Shown in pieces: positions 1 through 11,178 of a stretch of 64,000 nucleotides of DNA (positions are counted from its first letter, which is position 1; the number at the start of each line of letters is the position of its first letter). Below the pieces are notes generated by a model that did not search any database, was not told where the DNA came from, and saw nothing but the letters and a program-made list of their open reading frames with translations. A program made the translations under genes and the position numbers. This stretch comes from Terramyces sp. JEL0728 (lineage: Eukaryota; Chytridiomycota; Chytridiomycetes; Rhizophydiales; Terramycetaceae). The stretch spans positions 1 to 64,000 of the forward strand of contig JADIIU010000059.1 of NCBI GenBank assembly GCA_027603945.1. The letters are read 5' to 3'.

Positions 1-977
1 AAACTGTGTGAGATGGTTAGTTTTGTTAATCTCAGGTGAAGGAGCTGCTAGTGGAAGAATCAAACGTTCAGCCAGTCTGTTCTCCTGTTACAATTTGCGG
101 AGACATTCACGGACAATTTTATGACTTGCTAGAGTTATTTAGAGTGGGGGGAGAGATTCCAAACACCTCCTACATATTCATGGTACTTGAAATTAACCAA
201 AGGGTGATTTTGTGGACAGAGGATATTACAGCTTGGAAACATTTACATTATTACTTGCTCTCAAAGCCAGATACCCGGACAAGCTTACTTTGTTAAGAGG
301 GAATCACGAAAGTAGACAGATTACACAAGTATACGGTTTCTATGGTACGTTGCTATTAATTAAAGATGAATGCCAGACTAAATATGGGAATGCGAATGTA
401 TGGAAAGCATGTTGTAATGTATTTGACTTTATCACTCTTGCAGCTGTAAATATTCGTTAAATTAGATTGTTGATGGTCGTGTGCTTTGCGTACATGGTGG
501 ACTATCCCCAGATATCCGCACGCTGGACCAAATTCGAACCATTCAAAGATGCCAGGAAATTCCGCATGAAGGAGCATTCTGTGGTATCTATATTACTAAT
601 CGAGATTTAATGTGGTCTGACCCAGAAGATATCGACACTTGGGCAGTAAGTCCCAGAGGAGCCGGATGGCTGTTTGGACGCAAAGTAACACTTGAAGTAG
701 ATACTGTCTAACCTAGTTTTGCCAAGTTAATAATCTAACTTTGATTGCAAGAGCGCATCAACTAGTCCAAGAGGGCTACAAATTCATGTTTCCCGATGAC
801 AACCTAGTAACAGTATGGTCGGCGCCAAACTATTGTTATCGTTGTGGTAATGTTGCTTCAATATTGAATATCCAAAAGGACTTGAAAGTGACAGAGGAGA
901 ATTTCAAGATATTTTCCGCAGTACCGGATGATCAGCGAAATGTTCCAGCAAAAGCTACCACTCCATACTTTATGTGA
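1..977 (+). CDS. PPP6C: Ser/Thr protein phosphatase PP6-type catalytic subunit (5' partial)
   Basis: Catalytic subunit of a PP2A-family metallophosphatase, closest to PP6/Sit4, which removes phosphate from Ser/Thr in cell-cycle and signalling substrates. The gene enters from the left edge: the first five codons (KLCEM) end an upstream exon. Visible motifs are [43 protein letters not shown] and the C-terminal TPYFM, a variant of the methylatable PP2A-family tail. They join only after removing six introns at 16-35, 183-202, 345-365, 446-465, 584-604 and 697-716 (20-21 nt). The metal-binding Asp, His and Asn residues are all present. The PP6-like string [20 protein letters not shown] argues against PP4. 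The stop lies 33 bp before the next gene. Confidence 0.95.
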
Positions 978-1010
978 AAATAACTAATATAATATTTTTC
1001 GACATTTTTC

Positions 1011-2234
1011 ATGAAGCTCAGAGAAAACCAACAAACCCGGAAAATTTATGCTCTCCCAGGGTTAATACTTGCCGGAATAGTATTATACTTTTGCTTGGTC
1101 AGCAACCCATATCTCGAATTTAAAAGTAACCTTGAACGCGCGAAATGGATCATGTCTCGGAACCCAGTAGTAGATACTCACAATGATCTCCCCTGGAATT
1201 TAAAAACAAGGAATATTTCTAATGCAGACATAAGCGTCCTTCCAGATGGATTTGTAACCGACATCAAACGAATAAGAAAGGGGAAGCTGAGTGGTATTTT
1301 TTGGAGTGCATTCATTGAATGTACCATGGATTTGTCAAAACAGACGACAGCAGTGGTAGACACGCTTGTAATACTTGCTGATATAGAAACAAATTGATTT
1401 GATCAAGAGAATCGTTGATGAGAATGAAGATTTGGAATTTGCATACAGCAGTAGTGACATAAAACGTATCTTCAAGAAGGGAAAGATTGCATCCTTAATC
1501 GGAGTCGAGGGCGGCCATCAAATTGATGATTCGGTGGAGGTTTTGCGCACGTATTACGATCTTGGTGTGAGATACTTGACTCTGACTCACTTTTGTCCTA
1601 CTAATTGGGCTGATTCCAATGAAGTGGAAATCCATAATGGTCTAACTGATTTCGGAAAACAAATCGTGCAGGAAATGAACAGGTAAATGGCAATAACGCA
1701 GATTGGGCATGCTGGTCGACATTTCCCATGTTTCTCCAAAAGTTATGCGGGATGTTATTGCGATTTCGAAAGCACCGCTATTCGGCTCGCATTCTGCTAT
1801 TAAAGGAGCAAACCTGAAAAAGAATATGGTAATCTTGTTTAATACAGCCTGATGATGTCATCTTGGCAATGAAAGAAAAGGACGGAGTAGTGATGATCAA
1901 TTTCTTCAACGATATATATCCAGATGGCAGCCAAACTGATATTGACGAAGTGTTTGATAGATTCATGCATGTCATTAATCTAGTTGGGACAAACCACGTT
2001 GGATTGGGGTCTGATTTTGACGGACTGAGTAGCTATCCTAAAGGGCTGGAAGATGTCACTACCTACCCTGCCCTGGTTGCAAAATTCTATGACCACGGAT
2101 TCTCTGACAAGGATGTAATCAAAATCATTGGGGGAAACCTTCTGCGAGTCCTTGCAAAAACAGAAAAGGTTGCCAAGCAGGTTAAGTCCCAACAGCCTCT
2201 CATTCCTACTGTTTCTTTTAATAAACGCTGTTGA
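1011..2234 (+). CDS. Membrane dipeptidase (renal dipeptidase family, M19)
   Basis: Zinc metallopeptidase that hydrolyses dipeptides outside the cell or in the secretory pathway. About 388 aa after removal of three 19-nt introns (1368-1386, 1683-1701, 1829-1847). Residues about 15-32 form a hydrophobic signal or signal-anchor segment. Then come the metal-site motif DTHNDLPW, IGVEGGH, YLTLTHFC, VDISHVSP, an SHSA motif and GLGSDFDG, in the order known for mammalian DPEP1. The C-terminus ends basic (FNKRC) with no clear hydrophobic GPI signal, so anchoring probably relies on the N-terminal segment (inference). The start follows a short T-rich leader 33 bp after the phosphatase stop. Confidence 0.92.
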
Positions 2235-2281
2235 TATTTCAATTTGACCGCCACTATGTTTTCCAAAAAGCCAAAGCGAAA

Positions 2282-3923
2282 ATGGATCTTGTTGTGTCAG
2301 AAGAAGAGAAAAACCAGGATCCATATCAAGTATTTGAATTATTGGAAAAATTTGGATCAGGTTCGTATGGTACTGTATATAAGGCACTTCACAAATCCAG
2401 CGGGAGGATATGTGCAGTCAAACAAATTCCGGTGGAGAACGACTTGAACGATACCATAAGAGAAATCACCATTATGACTGGATTTGAATCTCAATACTTG
2501 GTCCACTTTTATGCCAGCTACTTGACTGACGAAGCACTGTGGATTGTGATGGAGCTGTGCGAGGCCGGATCAGTATCGGATGTGATGACAATCTGCGACA
2601 CTTGTTTATCGGAAGAAATGATTAGTTTGATTTGCTATGATGTGTTGAATGGGTTAAATTATTTACATGAAAAGAGAAAGATACATCGTGATATCAAAGC
2701 AGCGTAAAGATATTTTAAAGCAGAAACATACTGTTGAATTACAGAGGCGATGCAAAATTGGGAGATTTTGGAGTGACAGGACAGTTGGCAGATCATGCAG
2801 CAAAGCGGGTTACCTTTGTAGGAACTCCTTTTTGGATGGCGCCAGGTATTCGTCATTTGACAATAGAGGTTATTCAAGAAATCGGCCATGGTTACAAAGC
2901 GGATATTTGGTCACTGGGAATCACATGCATTGAGATGGCAGAGGGAAGGCCACCATACCACGATCTCCATCCTTTCAAGGCAATCTTTTTCATTCCCTCA
3001 AATCCACCACCAACATTTAGTACTTTTAATTTGATTACAGGCGACCCTGAACACTTTTCTCCAGAATTCAATGATTTCGTAAAGTGTTGTCTGCAGAAAA
3101 ATCCGAACGATCGGTTATCGGCTATTGAGCTGCTCAAAGTATTATAATTATAACGTAGCATCCATTCATAACAAAAAGCAAATCCCCCGAACACTCTGCC
3201 ATATTACAGCAACTAATAGATGATGCGTTATTCAGAATATCAAACGGATACCTGCAGCAACAAGTAAACAGCACTAACAAAGGAATCTGAAACTGAAACT
3301 GAGGATGAAGGAGATGAAGTGCGTGTTTTTGATGATGATGAAAACTATGATATGACTATCAAACAAAACCCGGTGTATAATATTCCCCAAGGGAATGACT
3401 ATGATGATACTGTAAAGCCAGAGACCTGTAACAAATATCTAATGCAGTTGCGGCTTTAAAGAAACAACAGCAGATATCAATCCCTCCAAAAGAAACCCAT
3501 TCGCAAGACCCAAGTGCAATGTCGCCCATGTCGCCAACTGAAGTATACCAGCAACATTCGCCAAAAAGTCCAACAAAACAGATAAGTTACGACCTCGAGC
3601 AAAGTCTTAATTTTGGCGTGCCATACAATGAGAGACCAATTTCGAGAAATATAATGGGAGACACTGCTCCTCAATCTAGTAACCCTGTATATTATACGCA
3701 AGAACGCCCGGCATCACAACTGTCTCGGGCAAGCAACAAGAGCAACAATGAACCTATTATTCAGTGGTCTCAGTATCTTCAGACCCTTTCAAAAGCAGAG
3801 TTGCAGGATTTCTTGGACATGATTGACCAAAGCGAATCCAAGCAGAAAGAAGCAATTTATAGCCAGTATCAGGAAAAACTCAAGCCAATATTGGACGGAA
3901 TTGAATATAAGCTGAAGCATTAA
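2282..3923 (+). CDS. Hippo/MST-type STE20 protein kinase with C-terminal SARAH domain
   Basis: STE20-family Ser/Thr kinase, MST1/2 (Hippo) class, about 506 aa. The N-terminal kinase domain shows [11 protein letters not shown] (P-loop), AVKQ (catalytic Lys), HRDIKAANIL (catalytic loop), DFG and GTPFWMAPE (activation segment). An acidic, low-complexity linker follows. The last about 55 residues (from IQWSQYLQ) match a SARAH coiled coil, the dimerisation module of Hippo kinases. Six introns: 2704-2723, 2846-2866, 3020-3040, 3139-3158, 3264-3282, 3428-3447. The stop TAA is fused to a poly(A) signal (TAATAAA at 3921-3927). It converges on the CBS-PB1 gene with 27 bp between stops. The kinase and SARAH regions are seen directly; Hippo-pathway function is inferred from the family. 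Confidence 0.93.
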
Positions 3924-3950
3924 TAAAGGAGCAAAATTTATTAAGAATCT

Positions 3951-5935
3951 TTATTTGATTCTAGCAATTTTAGTAATCATGTAGAACGCTACTACTACGA
4001 TACCGGCTGAAATAGCAACATTTACAGGAAGTGGAGCATCTTTGAGAGAATCAAAGATTGTATGAGGTGCTTCAGCAATTTGCTTGTTTTGGAGAGGGTA
4101 TGGCGAGGAGCTACGAAGATTTGGAGAAGCAGATCTAACAGAATTAGGGTTGGATAATAGCGGATTAGTGTTTGAAGGTGGATCTCCAAGATAAACCATC
4201 AAGCGGTTAGAACGAAGGGAAATAGACATTTGGACTGCTTCGTACACATCCTTGTCATTTTCTAACCCAACAATGTCACCATCTTCGTCGAGATAGCATA
4301 GCCGAGCACGAACGCCAGAAGCAGTGAGAATATCCAATGAATTATTGTTGTTTGCCTTATATCCGTGCTTGTATCCAGTTTTGGCACAAACGTTTTCGTA
4401 AACCTTTTCCAAAGAATCAAATGGGCAGGAGAATCTGTAGATTTTGCCTGATTTGTTAGTCATGTCCTTTAATTTGAAGGAGAACGAATCTTCCGCTGCC
4501 AAAGAATATCTTGAACTTGGTTCTGGGGACATGATACCTTCAGAGCGATGTAATTGTTTTTCCAACATTTGGGACCTGGAAAGTTCTACAGACCTATCTA
4601 TTGTTTGCGATCGGGAATAAGTAGACGACAGCCTCGAATCTGAAACTTGAGAAACTCTGTCCGACTCTACTTGGGAATGAGCAAATGTCGAGTTCCAAAA
4701 GTTGTTCCACATTGGTCCTTCTTCTCCCTGTTCAGCAGAATAGCCGCTCTTGGATATCTACTGTTAATGTATATTTACAAGGTAGTTGAGCATGGTAATG
4801 GTCAGCGTCATTACGTCAATTAGCCCTACTGGCACAGTGTTGTCGATGACAGGAAGGTGCAAGAAATGGCCAGCTAAATAAGAAACAAGTACCATGTAGT
4901 TTCTTTAGAGCATCCAGAATAGTAGCCTCAGAGGAAACATAGTCTGGGTGGGGAGTCTATCATTAAAAACTCTTACCATAACACGGATAACTGAAGTAGT
5001 ACCTGGATCAAGCGAAGCTGCAATAACTCTCAAGACAATGTCTTTGGTTGTGAAGATACCAGCAACTTTACCTTCGCCGTCTGGAGTACCAGTAACCAAT
5101 ACTGCAGTTCCATGGTAGGACTTCATTGCTTTTGCCGCATCTCGAACACTAGATTTTACACTGACGCCAGGAAAATCTCCAAATTCTTGATTAACCTTTG
5201 CAATAACAGACGCAACATCAGGACATTCGTGTTCATTGCGTAAAGTGTCAATTCTGTCAGAGTTTACAGTTCCCCTTCGTTCCAAGACATCCATGGCGCT
5301 GATAATACTCTGGTCTTCATTCACTTTACGTTCCAAATCATCTAGTCTCTCAAAAACGCACTTGGTAATATCCAACAACCCAACTACAGATTGCCCTTCT
5401 TCGTCGTCCCCATCGGATATAACCGGCAAGTGTCTAAACCGTCTAGAAACCATGATATTTAATGCTTCATTTCTACTTCCTTTGTCATAAACTGCAATTG
5501 GGTCTGCTGTCATTACGTCACTAACAACAGTAGTGCGAACGTCAAGTCCGTCAGCAACTACCCTGAAAGCAATATCTTTATCTGTTAGAATCCCGACCAA
5601 GTCGCCCTGTTCACTAACGACCAATACTGCGTCAATCCTTTTTGCAGCCATCAACTGGGCAGCTTGGATAATTTTTGCAGTTTCGATAATAATGATAGCC
5701 GGAGCAGGTTTAAGAGAAGAAACTGTCCCCCGTCTTGAATCTTTTGCTGGATTTATTGTATTTCGCTGCTTGGTTCTTTTCGACAGCTCTTGCTCGACCT
5801 TTGTCAATTATCGAATACCTTTTTTCTGATTTGGTCGTCTCTCCTTTTGTTCTTTGAACGCAAAACTTCATTTGCTCCTGCAGATCGTGTTGGAATACCA
5901 GTGGAGCTTAGGGACGAGCGTGGGTCTCCGTTCAT
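3951..5935 (-). CDS. Tail-anchored protein with four CBS motifs and a PB1 domain (Mug70-like)
   Basis: About 634 aa protein of a type found in fungi (S. pombe Mug70 class). Basic N-terminus, then four CBS motifs in two pairs (for example DAVLVVSEQGDLVGILTDKD, HLPVISDGDDEEGQSVVGLL, GTAVLVTGTPDGEGKVAGIF and HLPVIDNTVPVGLIDV). They likely bind adenosyl nucleotides. A PB1-like domain follows (GKIYRFSCPFDSLEKVYENV ... LCYLDEDGDIVGLENDKDV). The C-terminus is a single hydrophobic helix ending KIARIK, typical of a tail anchor. Four introns: 5799-5818, 4957-4976, 4874-4892, 4758-4778. The ATG at 5935 is chosen because the exon 1 frame joins the CBS frame only through the 20-nt intron at 5799. The in vivo role is unknown. 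Confidence 0.88.
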
Positions 5936-6189
5936 GTCGTTTTCGTCTTGAATTGTCGAGGTAAGTTTTTAAAGCGAAATTAACATCATGTGCCACACGC
6001 ATTTTAATTTAGCAAGCTGAGTAGGCGTTGCAGTAACTTGGAAGCTGCAGCGACAGTAAATGCATACGGATAGTCACAGACTGGCTAATCCTCTTTGCTC
6101 CAAGACTGTTAATACAAGGGATCCTCGTCTATTAAATAAAAAGGTTATAATTGTTTCTGCAAGTGAGAATTCTCTATGAAGCAAGGGAA

Positions 6190-6582
6190 ATGTTAGTGCC
6201 GAATGTGCAATATAAGTTGGATTTCCCATGGACTCGTTACATCTTTGTAGTCAATGCACAAGTATGGATATCGGCGGATAAAAGTAAAGCGCCTTTAGTT
6301 CAGATCGATTGGCTAATCTCTTTGCTCATGATGGACGAAAACTGCCAGAACGGATCCACAAACTCGAGCCTGGTACATGCAAAGAGAAAAAAGTGTGGAT
6401 TTCATTATATTACTAAGGACAAGTACTGGTGTGCATTTGGAATTGTATCCAATCTAAAAGACTTTGGGCATCTCCTCGGAAAGTTCTTTGGTGCTCAAAA
6501 AGGCAACTCTCCGAAGGCGCTCGAATATAAGAAGCAAAAAAATTGGGTTCACCTATGGCAGAGAAAGTCGCCAAAACAGTGA
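6190..6582 (+). CDS. Hypothetical protein, exon structure unresolved
   Basis: The frame is open from about 6151 to 6582, longer than expected by chance, but I could not build a convincing full gene. The first ATG is at 6190. The stretch around VQIDWLISLL loosely resembles the end of a BRCT domain; this is weak. Upstream, a second frame (ATG at 6060 to about 6166) might be an earlier exon, but no 19-25 nt intron joins the two cleanly. A possible 20-nt intron at 6484-6503 would give an earlier stop at 6528-6530, 24 bp before the next ATG, but it lacks a good branch point. Function unknown. Confidence 0.3.
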   Translation: MLVPNVQYKLDFPWTRYIFVVNAQVWISADKSKAPLVQIDWLISLLMMDENCQNGSTNSSLVHAKRKKCGFHYITKDKYWCAFGIVSNLKDFGHLLGKFFGAQKGNSPKALEYKKQKNWVHLWQRKSPKQ

Positions 6583-8586
6583 TGGATGCTGAAAAAGAAA
6601 TTGTAGGAGTGGAACAAGAATTCAATCTGCGGTCAAAGTTTACTGTCAAAGGTAGACAAGTCCGCGTTGTCAAGGAAGAAGAAGATATTGTTTCCAACAG
6701 GTTTGGAAGGGATGAACAAGTGCTCCTAGGTTCTAAAAAGCACTTGGAAAGTGTCAAAGCTGCCATTTCAGAAATTGACAACGACGTTCGAAGAATCCAA
6801 AGGCAGTCCAAGACCGATAGCACCAGTGTGCGGCTACTGAGCGCTGCAAAGATAGACAAACTTTCAAAGAAAAGGAAAGAGTTTGAAGATACTTTGGATT
6901 TCCTGTTGGACAATTTCAAGTACCTCGACGAAGAAAAGGAAGCTGAGGAAGACGAAAGCGAAATGCTTGAAGAAGATGATGACAACAATACCTTTGTGGT
7001 TACAAAAACCTCTGTTGCAGAATCCAACAAAGTCCATGATATTAGAATGTAATGTCGGAATTAATTGTAGTGTTAGAAAATGGACTGCTGGGCCTCAGAT
7101 CCGCCAATATTACATTGGGGACGATTTATATAGACAGCCAGGAGAAGTAGAAGTTCAATGGTTCGAGTAATTCGCTATTAATCATAGACTATTTCTTGAT
7201 TTGATTTATGTGGGTGGTGTTGCAAAGTGCGGTGAGCACATTGCCGAACAAAGTACATTTGCAAAGCCATTTGACTATCACTCGTTTGCGGAATTCACTC
7301 TAGTATTGATTCCGCTGCTCTTCCACTGGAACCATCTGTGTCTGCTGAACAACGCCATCTACCACAAGGGATATATCAGAAAAATCTTCAACTTTATCTT
7401 TATCGTGGCAGTGCTGTTTATGACTATTTCCATTTCATCTGCGTTTGAGCCGGAACTGGAAAAGAACACTGGGGCGATATTCTTGACGTTCCATGTTATT
7501 TCAATTTTTTTGATGGAAGCTTACACTACATATTCAATGTATAAATGTATTCCGGGTATTGGATCCTCTGCATTCTTGCATTTGTTTTGGGTAACATTAC
7601 AATCTGGAATGTACATGTCTATCTGGGCCTTCCCTCCTTTGGAAGAGGGTGCAGATCTGGTGGACGCTGAGCATCGCATTATGCTAAGAAAGTATATTTG
7701 GACGGCCTCGCTCATTTTTGAATATGCCAGTAGATTTGGGGTTGAATACTGGAAAAACCACTTTAAACAGCCACGCATTGCCGTCAATGTGGAACACTAT
7801 CATGAACGTTTCGGCGTGTTTATCGTGTTTATTATGGGCGAATTAGTTGTCAACCTATTCAAGAAAACGTACACACTAGAATACCAAGGGAAATTTTTGG
7901 CTTACTTGTTGGTTGTGTTTGTCGTATCGATGAACATCTTTTTCCTATACTTTAGATCGGAAGGTAACGAATACTTTGTCCATGCTCTGCGACGTAAGGC
8001 GCCAAGGTGGGCAACTATTTGGAGATTCATTCAATTACCATTTTCCGTTGCAATAGTCGGGTTAGGAGCTGCTAATGCCGCCATCCTACAAATCAGTGAA
8101 CTGAGAACCCTTGGCCCTAAAGATCAAGGGTTGCCTGACTGCGGATTTTTTACGGCTAGTGAATTGGGTACCACTAGCTTTGACAACTCTACCAGTTCGG
8201 GTAATAGCTCCTGTTCCGAGCCAGTGGTTGGATTACACATGCCTGATGTCTCAATTGAACTCCAAGATGTATTCTTTGCTTGTTTTGCTGGAGTTTATGC
8301 GTGTCTTGCTGTATTTGGTATGGTTCACAAAGAAAAGATCAGAGATGGACATCATCCATTGGTGCCGCTCAAGTATAGAGTTATGCACAGAATATTTTGG
8401 GCTGTTGTGTTTACTGCTGCAATCTGGCTGGTTCCTGCTATGAGATTTGGTGATAAGGAAACTCACCAGTTCAAATTGCTGTACTATGCTCTTGGAATTA
8501 CTAGCTTCTCTGTAGCCTTTGAGGAATTAGGAAGATATACCGTCAAAATTAAATCTGGCAAAGTTGACATTCTGAAGAGAGAATGA
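6555..8586 (+). CDS. LtrA-domain multi-pass membrane protein with N-terminal coiled-coil extension
   Basis: The C-terminal about 500 residues are a multi-pass membrane protein of the low-temperature-requirement A (LtrA) family. It begins with the family-like segment WFELFLDLIYVGGVAKCGEH and shows about eight or nine hydrophobic helices; bacterial and fungal members have no settled function. The 21-nt intron at 7167-7187 is needed to make this segment. A second candidate intron (7049-7070, 22 nt, good consensus) joins in frame to an upstream exon that starts at ATG 6555. That exon encodes about 165 residues of Glu/Lys-rich coiled coil ending in an acidic run. The spliced length (662 codons plus stop) is a multiple of three. 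The alternative is that LtrA starts at ATG 7036 (509 aa) and the coiled-coil frame is a separate gene ending at 7052. The LtrA part is sure; the fusion is less so. Confidence 0.72.
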
Positions 8587-8629
8587 AAAATACCATCAAT
8601 AAATATAGCAATTCACATCTATTATTCAT

Positions 8630-9560
8630 TTATTCAAGATTAACCATAGGCACATCATCATGCTTTGACCGGGTGGTTAAATAGGAAGTGGATTTAGCAG
8701 CCCCAGTGTAAGCACCTTTAATAATTTTGGCAACAGCATCTTTTGACAAGTATGCGTAAGCTTGACCTCTTGGACAGGTAGGAGAGTAGCAAATTGTACC
8801 AGGAGTGCAGGAAGGAGAATAGCAATCAATTTTTTGATGCTGGCCCTCTTCGATCAGAGCTGCAGCTCCCCATTTAGCATACCCTGCCAAACCACCCAAC
8901 AAAGTAGGAACTCCAGTTGCTGCAACTACACTCCCACCTAGTCTGATTCCTTTGGAGGCAATAGAGCCTAAACCCTGGCGTATTGAATGCGCAGTAGACT
9001 TGGTAGCATCCACCGCCCTTGGCGCAAAATCTAAAAACCCAGAATAATCCAACAATGAAGTTCCAGCAAGAGAGATTTGTCCTACTGCGTTTCTGATTGT
9101 AGAGTCATACCAGCTCCCAATAATTGGCATTTGCGAAATCAAATCTTGCGCAACTTGAATTTCAATTTGATCCACAATTCTAAAGAGGCCGTCATCGCAA
9201 TGTTCCAATTGTAACCTGAGGATATAATGCATATTGATTGAAATCGTTCCACCAAGAGCTTTTGGTTTCAAAATTTGCTGAACATCTGCCATTATTAACT
9301 GTTGGTCATTGTCGTAGCCTGTTTATTAATATTGAATTACTGATTGACCCGATAATGAGACCAAGCTCCATATTGTTCTTGGCCAAGGAGTTGTAGCTGC
9401 GAATAATTTCTTCCCTTCCTTGCAGAGCCAAATATGGATTCTGGAGATGGCAGCCCTCTTCATAAATTTTCTCAATAGCTTCTCTTTGTTTTTCCTGATC
9501 GATGCTGAGAATCTCTGTAAAGTATTCCCTAACTTGCAGAGTTAAATTTTCCTTGTCCAT
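8630..9560 (-). CDS. SigF-like NTF2-family protein with Cys-rich C-terminus
   Basis: About 302 aa. The N-terminal half has the NTF2/SnoaL-like fold pattern seen in fungal SigF-like proteins (GCHLQNPYLALQGREEIIRS, then ISINMHYILRLQLEHCDDG and FRIVDQIEIQV). One 22-nt intron at 9319-9340 joins the two frames. The C-terminal part has a Gly/Ala-rich amphipathic stretch and a paired Cys motif (CYSPSC...CYSPTCPRG) that might bind metal or sit at a membrane. Biochemical role unknown. ATG 9560 is the first in frame. It is divergent from the surface-protein gene at 9705 (144 bp between starts). Confidence 0.72.
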
Positions 9561-9704
9561 TTGACGGAAACCATATGAAAATCGTTCAGGGAATTTGATT
9601 CAAGCCACAAATTTCCAAAAGCAGAGGAAAGACTTTCAATTGATTCAATATCTGGTTAGTAGCAAGCTCTATGTTGAACGCGCCTATTTTATCCTTTTCA
9701 GAAA

Positions 9705-11171
9705 ATGCTTGCCTTGCAGATGCTAATACCATCCATGCACGCTCAGTGTGATTGTGCTACCACCGCATTATGCATTGGATGTCAAATATCGCTAGTATGT
9801 GACGGGAAAACAACAGCCAATTTATGTAGTGTCAACTCTACTGCTTCAACCTCTTGCGATACAGAGTGTCCTTTCTGGATATCTACCGGCCAATTTTGGA
9901 GTTCAGATAGTTGTCCAGGATCGAATTGTCAGGTCCAAATGATATGCAATTCCAATATGGATTCAGGGTTTTACAAACACGGGGAATGTGGAGCATTGAA
10001 TTCCCAAGGATGCGTGTACTGCTTCAACACTGGATTGGAAGCTCTTACCAGCACCGAATCTGCGTTCCACACTTCTATCGCTAATTCATTCCCATTAACT
10101 GGTACCAGCGCATCAGTTGAGTTGCTCACCACACAAAGGACTATCGCTATGGAGATATCTACTACCTCTGTTGAAATATCAAAGACCAGATCGATAGAAC
10201 TGTCAACTACTCAAAGTGTTGCCTCGGTCAATATAAACCCCACGCGAGGAATAGAAATGCCAAGCGCTCAAACAATTACTTTACCGCCAACCACTCAAAT
10301 AGCTACTTTACTGCCAACCACTCAAACAATTACTTTACCGCCAACCACTCAAATAGCTACAACCACTCAAACCGATACATCCGTTGAGATTTCCGCCAGC
10401 TCAAGCACAACAACGTCCAGCCCAATTGCCCTTTCGGTATCCAATTCAAGTACATCTCTATTGCTTATATTTGGAGTAGTTATACCCTTAATTGCAATCT
10501 TGGTTCTGGGAGCAATGATATGGAAAAAATGTTGTCAGAGATCGAGGGCAATTACACCAGAGAGACAGGATACCACGACAATCACTACAATCGGAACAGC
10601 CTCTACCAATTCCAAGTCAAACTTAATTAAACTGCATGAAGAAACTTCCAATAATACCATTCCCAACTTTGAATCTGAAATTTCTCGTCATTCAATCACA
10701 TCCATTTCGTCATTTAACATGGCTGGACGGCCATATTCATCGCCATTTGCAAATTTGAGAGAATTGGAAAACGTCGGTGGGTTTCAAAGATTCAAACGAG
10801 ATGTACTTGGATTTGATGATACAGAAGCTATCCATTCACAAGAGGATTTCCATAAAGTCTCAACAAGCAAACTACAGGCAACCAGGATAAAAGATCTGCC
10901 GAGAATGCAGACCCTTAAGGATAAATCATTCATACAAAAATCTTCATCAGCAGAACCTATGAAACTGGTAGATAGCGGGGCTGATTTACCTCGTATGGTT
11001 CCATTAAGAGAGTCACTGGCATTTCAATCAAAGAAAATGGTTTCAAGTGCAAGGATGGAGAATGACCTTGTCATTGACAACTTGGACGACGATCCGAGTT
11101 TGCCACCAGTATTCCAAATAACAAAGAAAATAGAGAACAAGCGTTTGGCTCCAATAGATGTAAAAAAATAA
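9705..11171 (+). CDS. Single-pass surface protein: Cys-rich ectodomain, Ser/Thr stalk
   Basis: 488 aa, intronless. A short hydrophobic N-terminus (LALQMLIPSMHAQC) may act as signal peptide. About 110 residues with many cysteines follow, then a Thr/Ser/Pro stalk with internal repeats that is probably O-glycosylated. There is one transmembrane helix (LLLIFGVVIPLIAILVLGAM) followed by basic WKKCCQRSR. The cytosolic tail of about 220 aa contains the repeated pattern DLPRM(Q/V)(T/P)L. The architecture resembles fungal wall sensors or adhesins; no known family was recognised. Its stop codon is 2 bp from the stop of the converging ALG3 gene. Confidence 0.75.
   Translation: MLALQMLIPSMHAQCDCATTALCIGCQISLVCDGKTTANLCSVNSTASTSCDTECPFWISTGQFWSSDSCPGSNCQVQMICNSNMDSGFYKHGECGALNSQGCVYCFNTGLEALTSTESAFHTSIANSFPLTGTSASVELLTTQRTIAMEISTTSVEISKTRSIELSTTQSVASVNINPTRGIEMPSAQTITLPPTTQIATLLPTTQTITLPPTTQIATTTQTDTSVEISASSSTTTSSPIALSVSNSSTSLLLIFGVVIPLIAILVLGAMIWKKCCQRSRAITPERQDTTTITTIGTASTNSKSNLIKLHEETSNNTIPNFESEISRHSITSISSFNMAGRPYSSPFANLRELENVGGFQRFKRDVLGFDDTEAIHSQEDFHKVSTSKLQATRIKDLPRMQTLKDKSFIQKSSSAEPMKLVDSGADLPRMVPLRESLAFQSKKMVSSARMENDLVIDNLDDDPSLPPVFQITKKIENKRLAPIDVKK
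10267..10360 (+). repeat. Direct 40-bp repeat in the stalk coding region
   Basis: Positions 10267-10306 and 10321-10360 are identical over 40 bp, a 54-bp (18-codon) period. They encode Thr/Pro-rich stalk units of the surface protein (ITLPPTTQIAT). The identity at DNA level suggests recent duplication or slippage that keeps frame, so stalk length may vary between strains. Confidence 0.85.
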
Positions 11172-11178
11172 ATTTATT
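11167..11178. terminator. Palindromic bidirectional poly(A) signal containing both stop codons
   Basis: The palindrome AATAAATTTATT reads AATAAA on both strands. The TAA of the plus-strand surface-protein gene (11169-11171) and the TAA of the minus-strand ALG3 gene (11174-11176) both lie inside it. Each transcript must therefore be cleaved within the coding region of its neighbour. The motif is seen directly; cleavage sites are inferred. Confidence 0.6.

Noticed and set aside
6413..7030. Long antisense open frame rich in serine
   Set aside because: It is the mirror of the Glu/Lys-rich coiled-coil exon on the plus strand; no motif, no start context.
10267..10360. CRISPR-like direct repeats
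   Set aside because: Only two copies, in frame inside a coding stalk, with no array or cas genes in a eukaryotic window.
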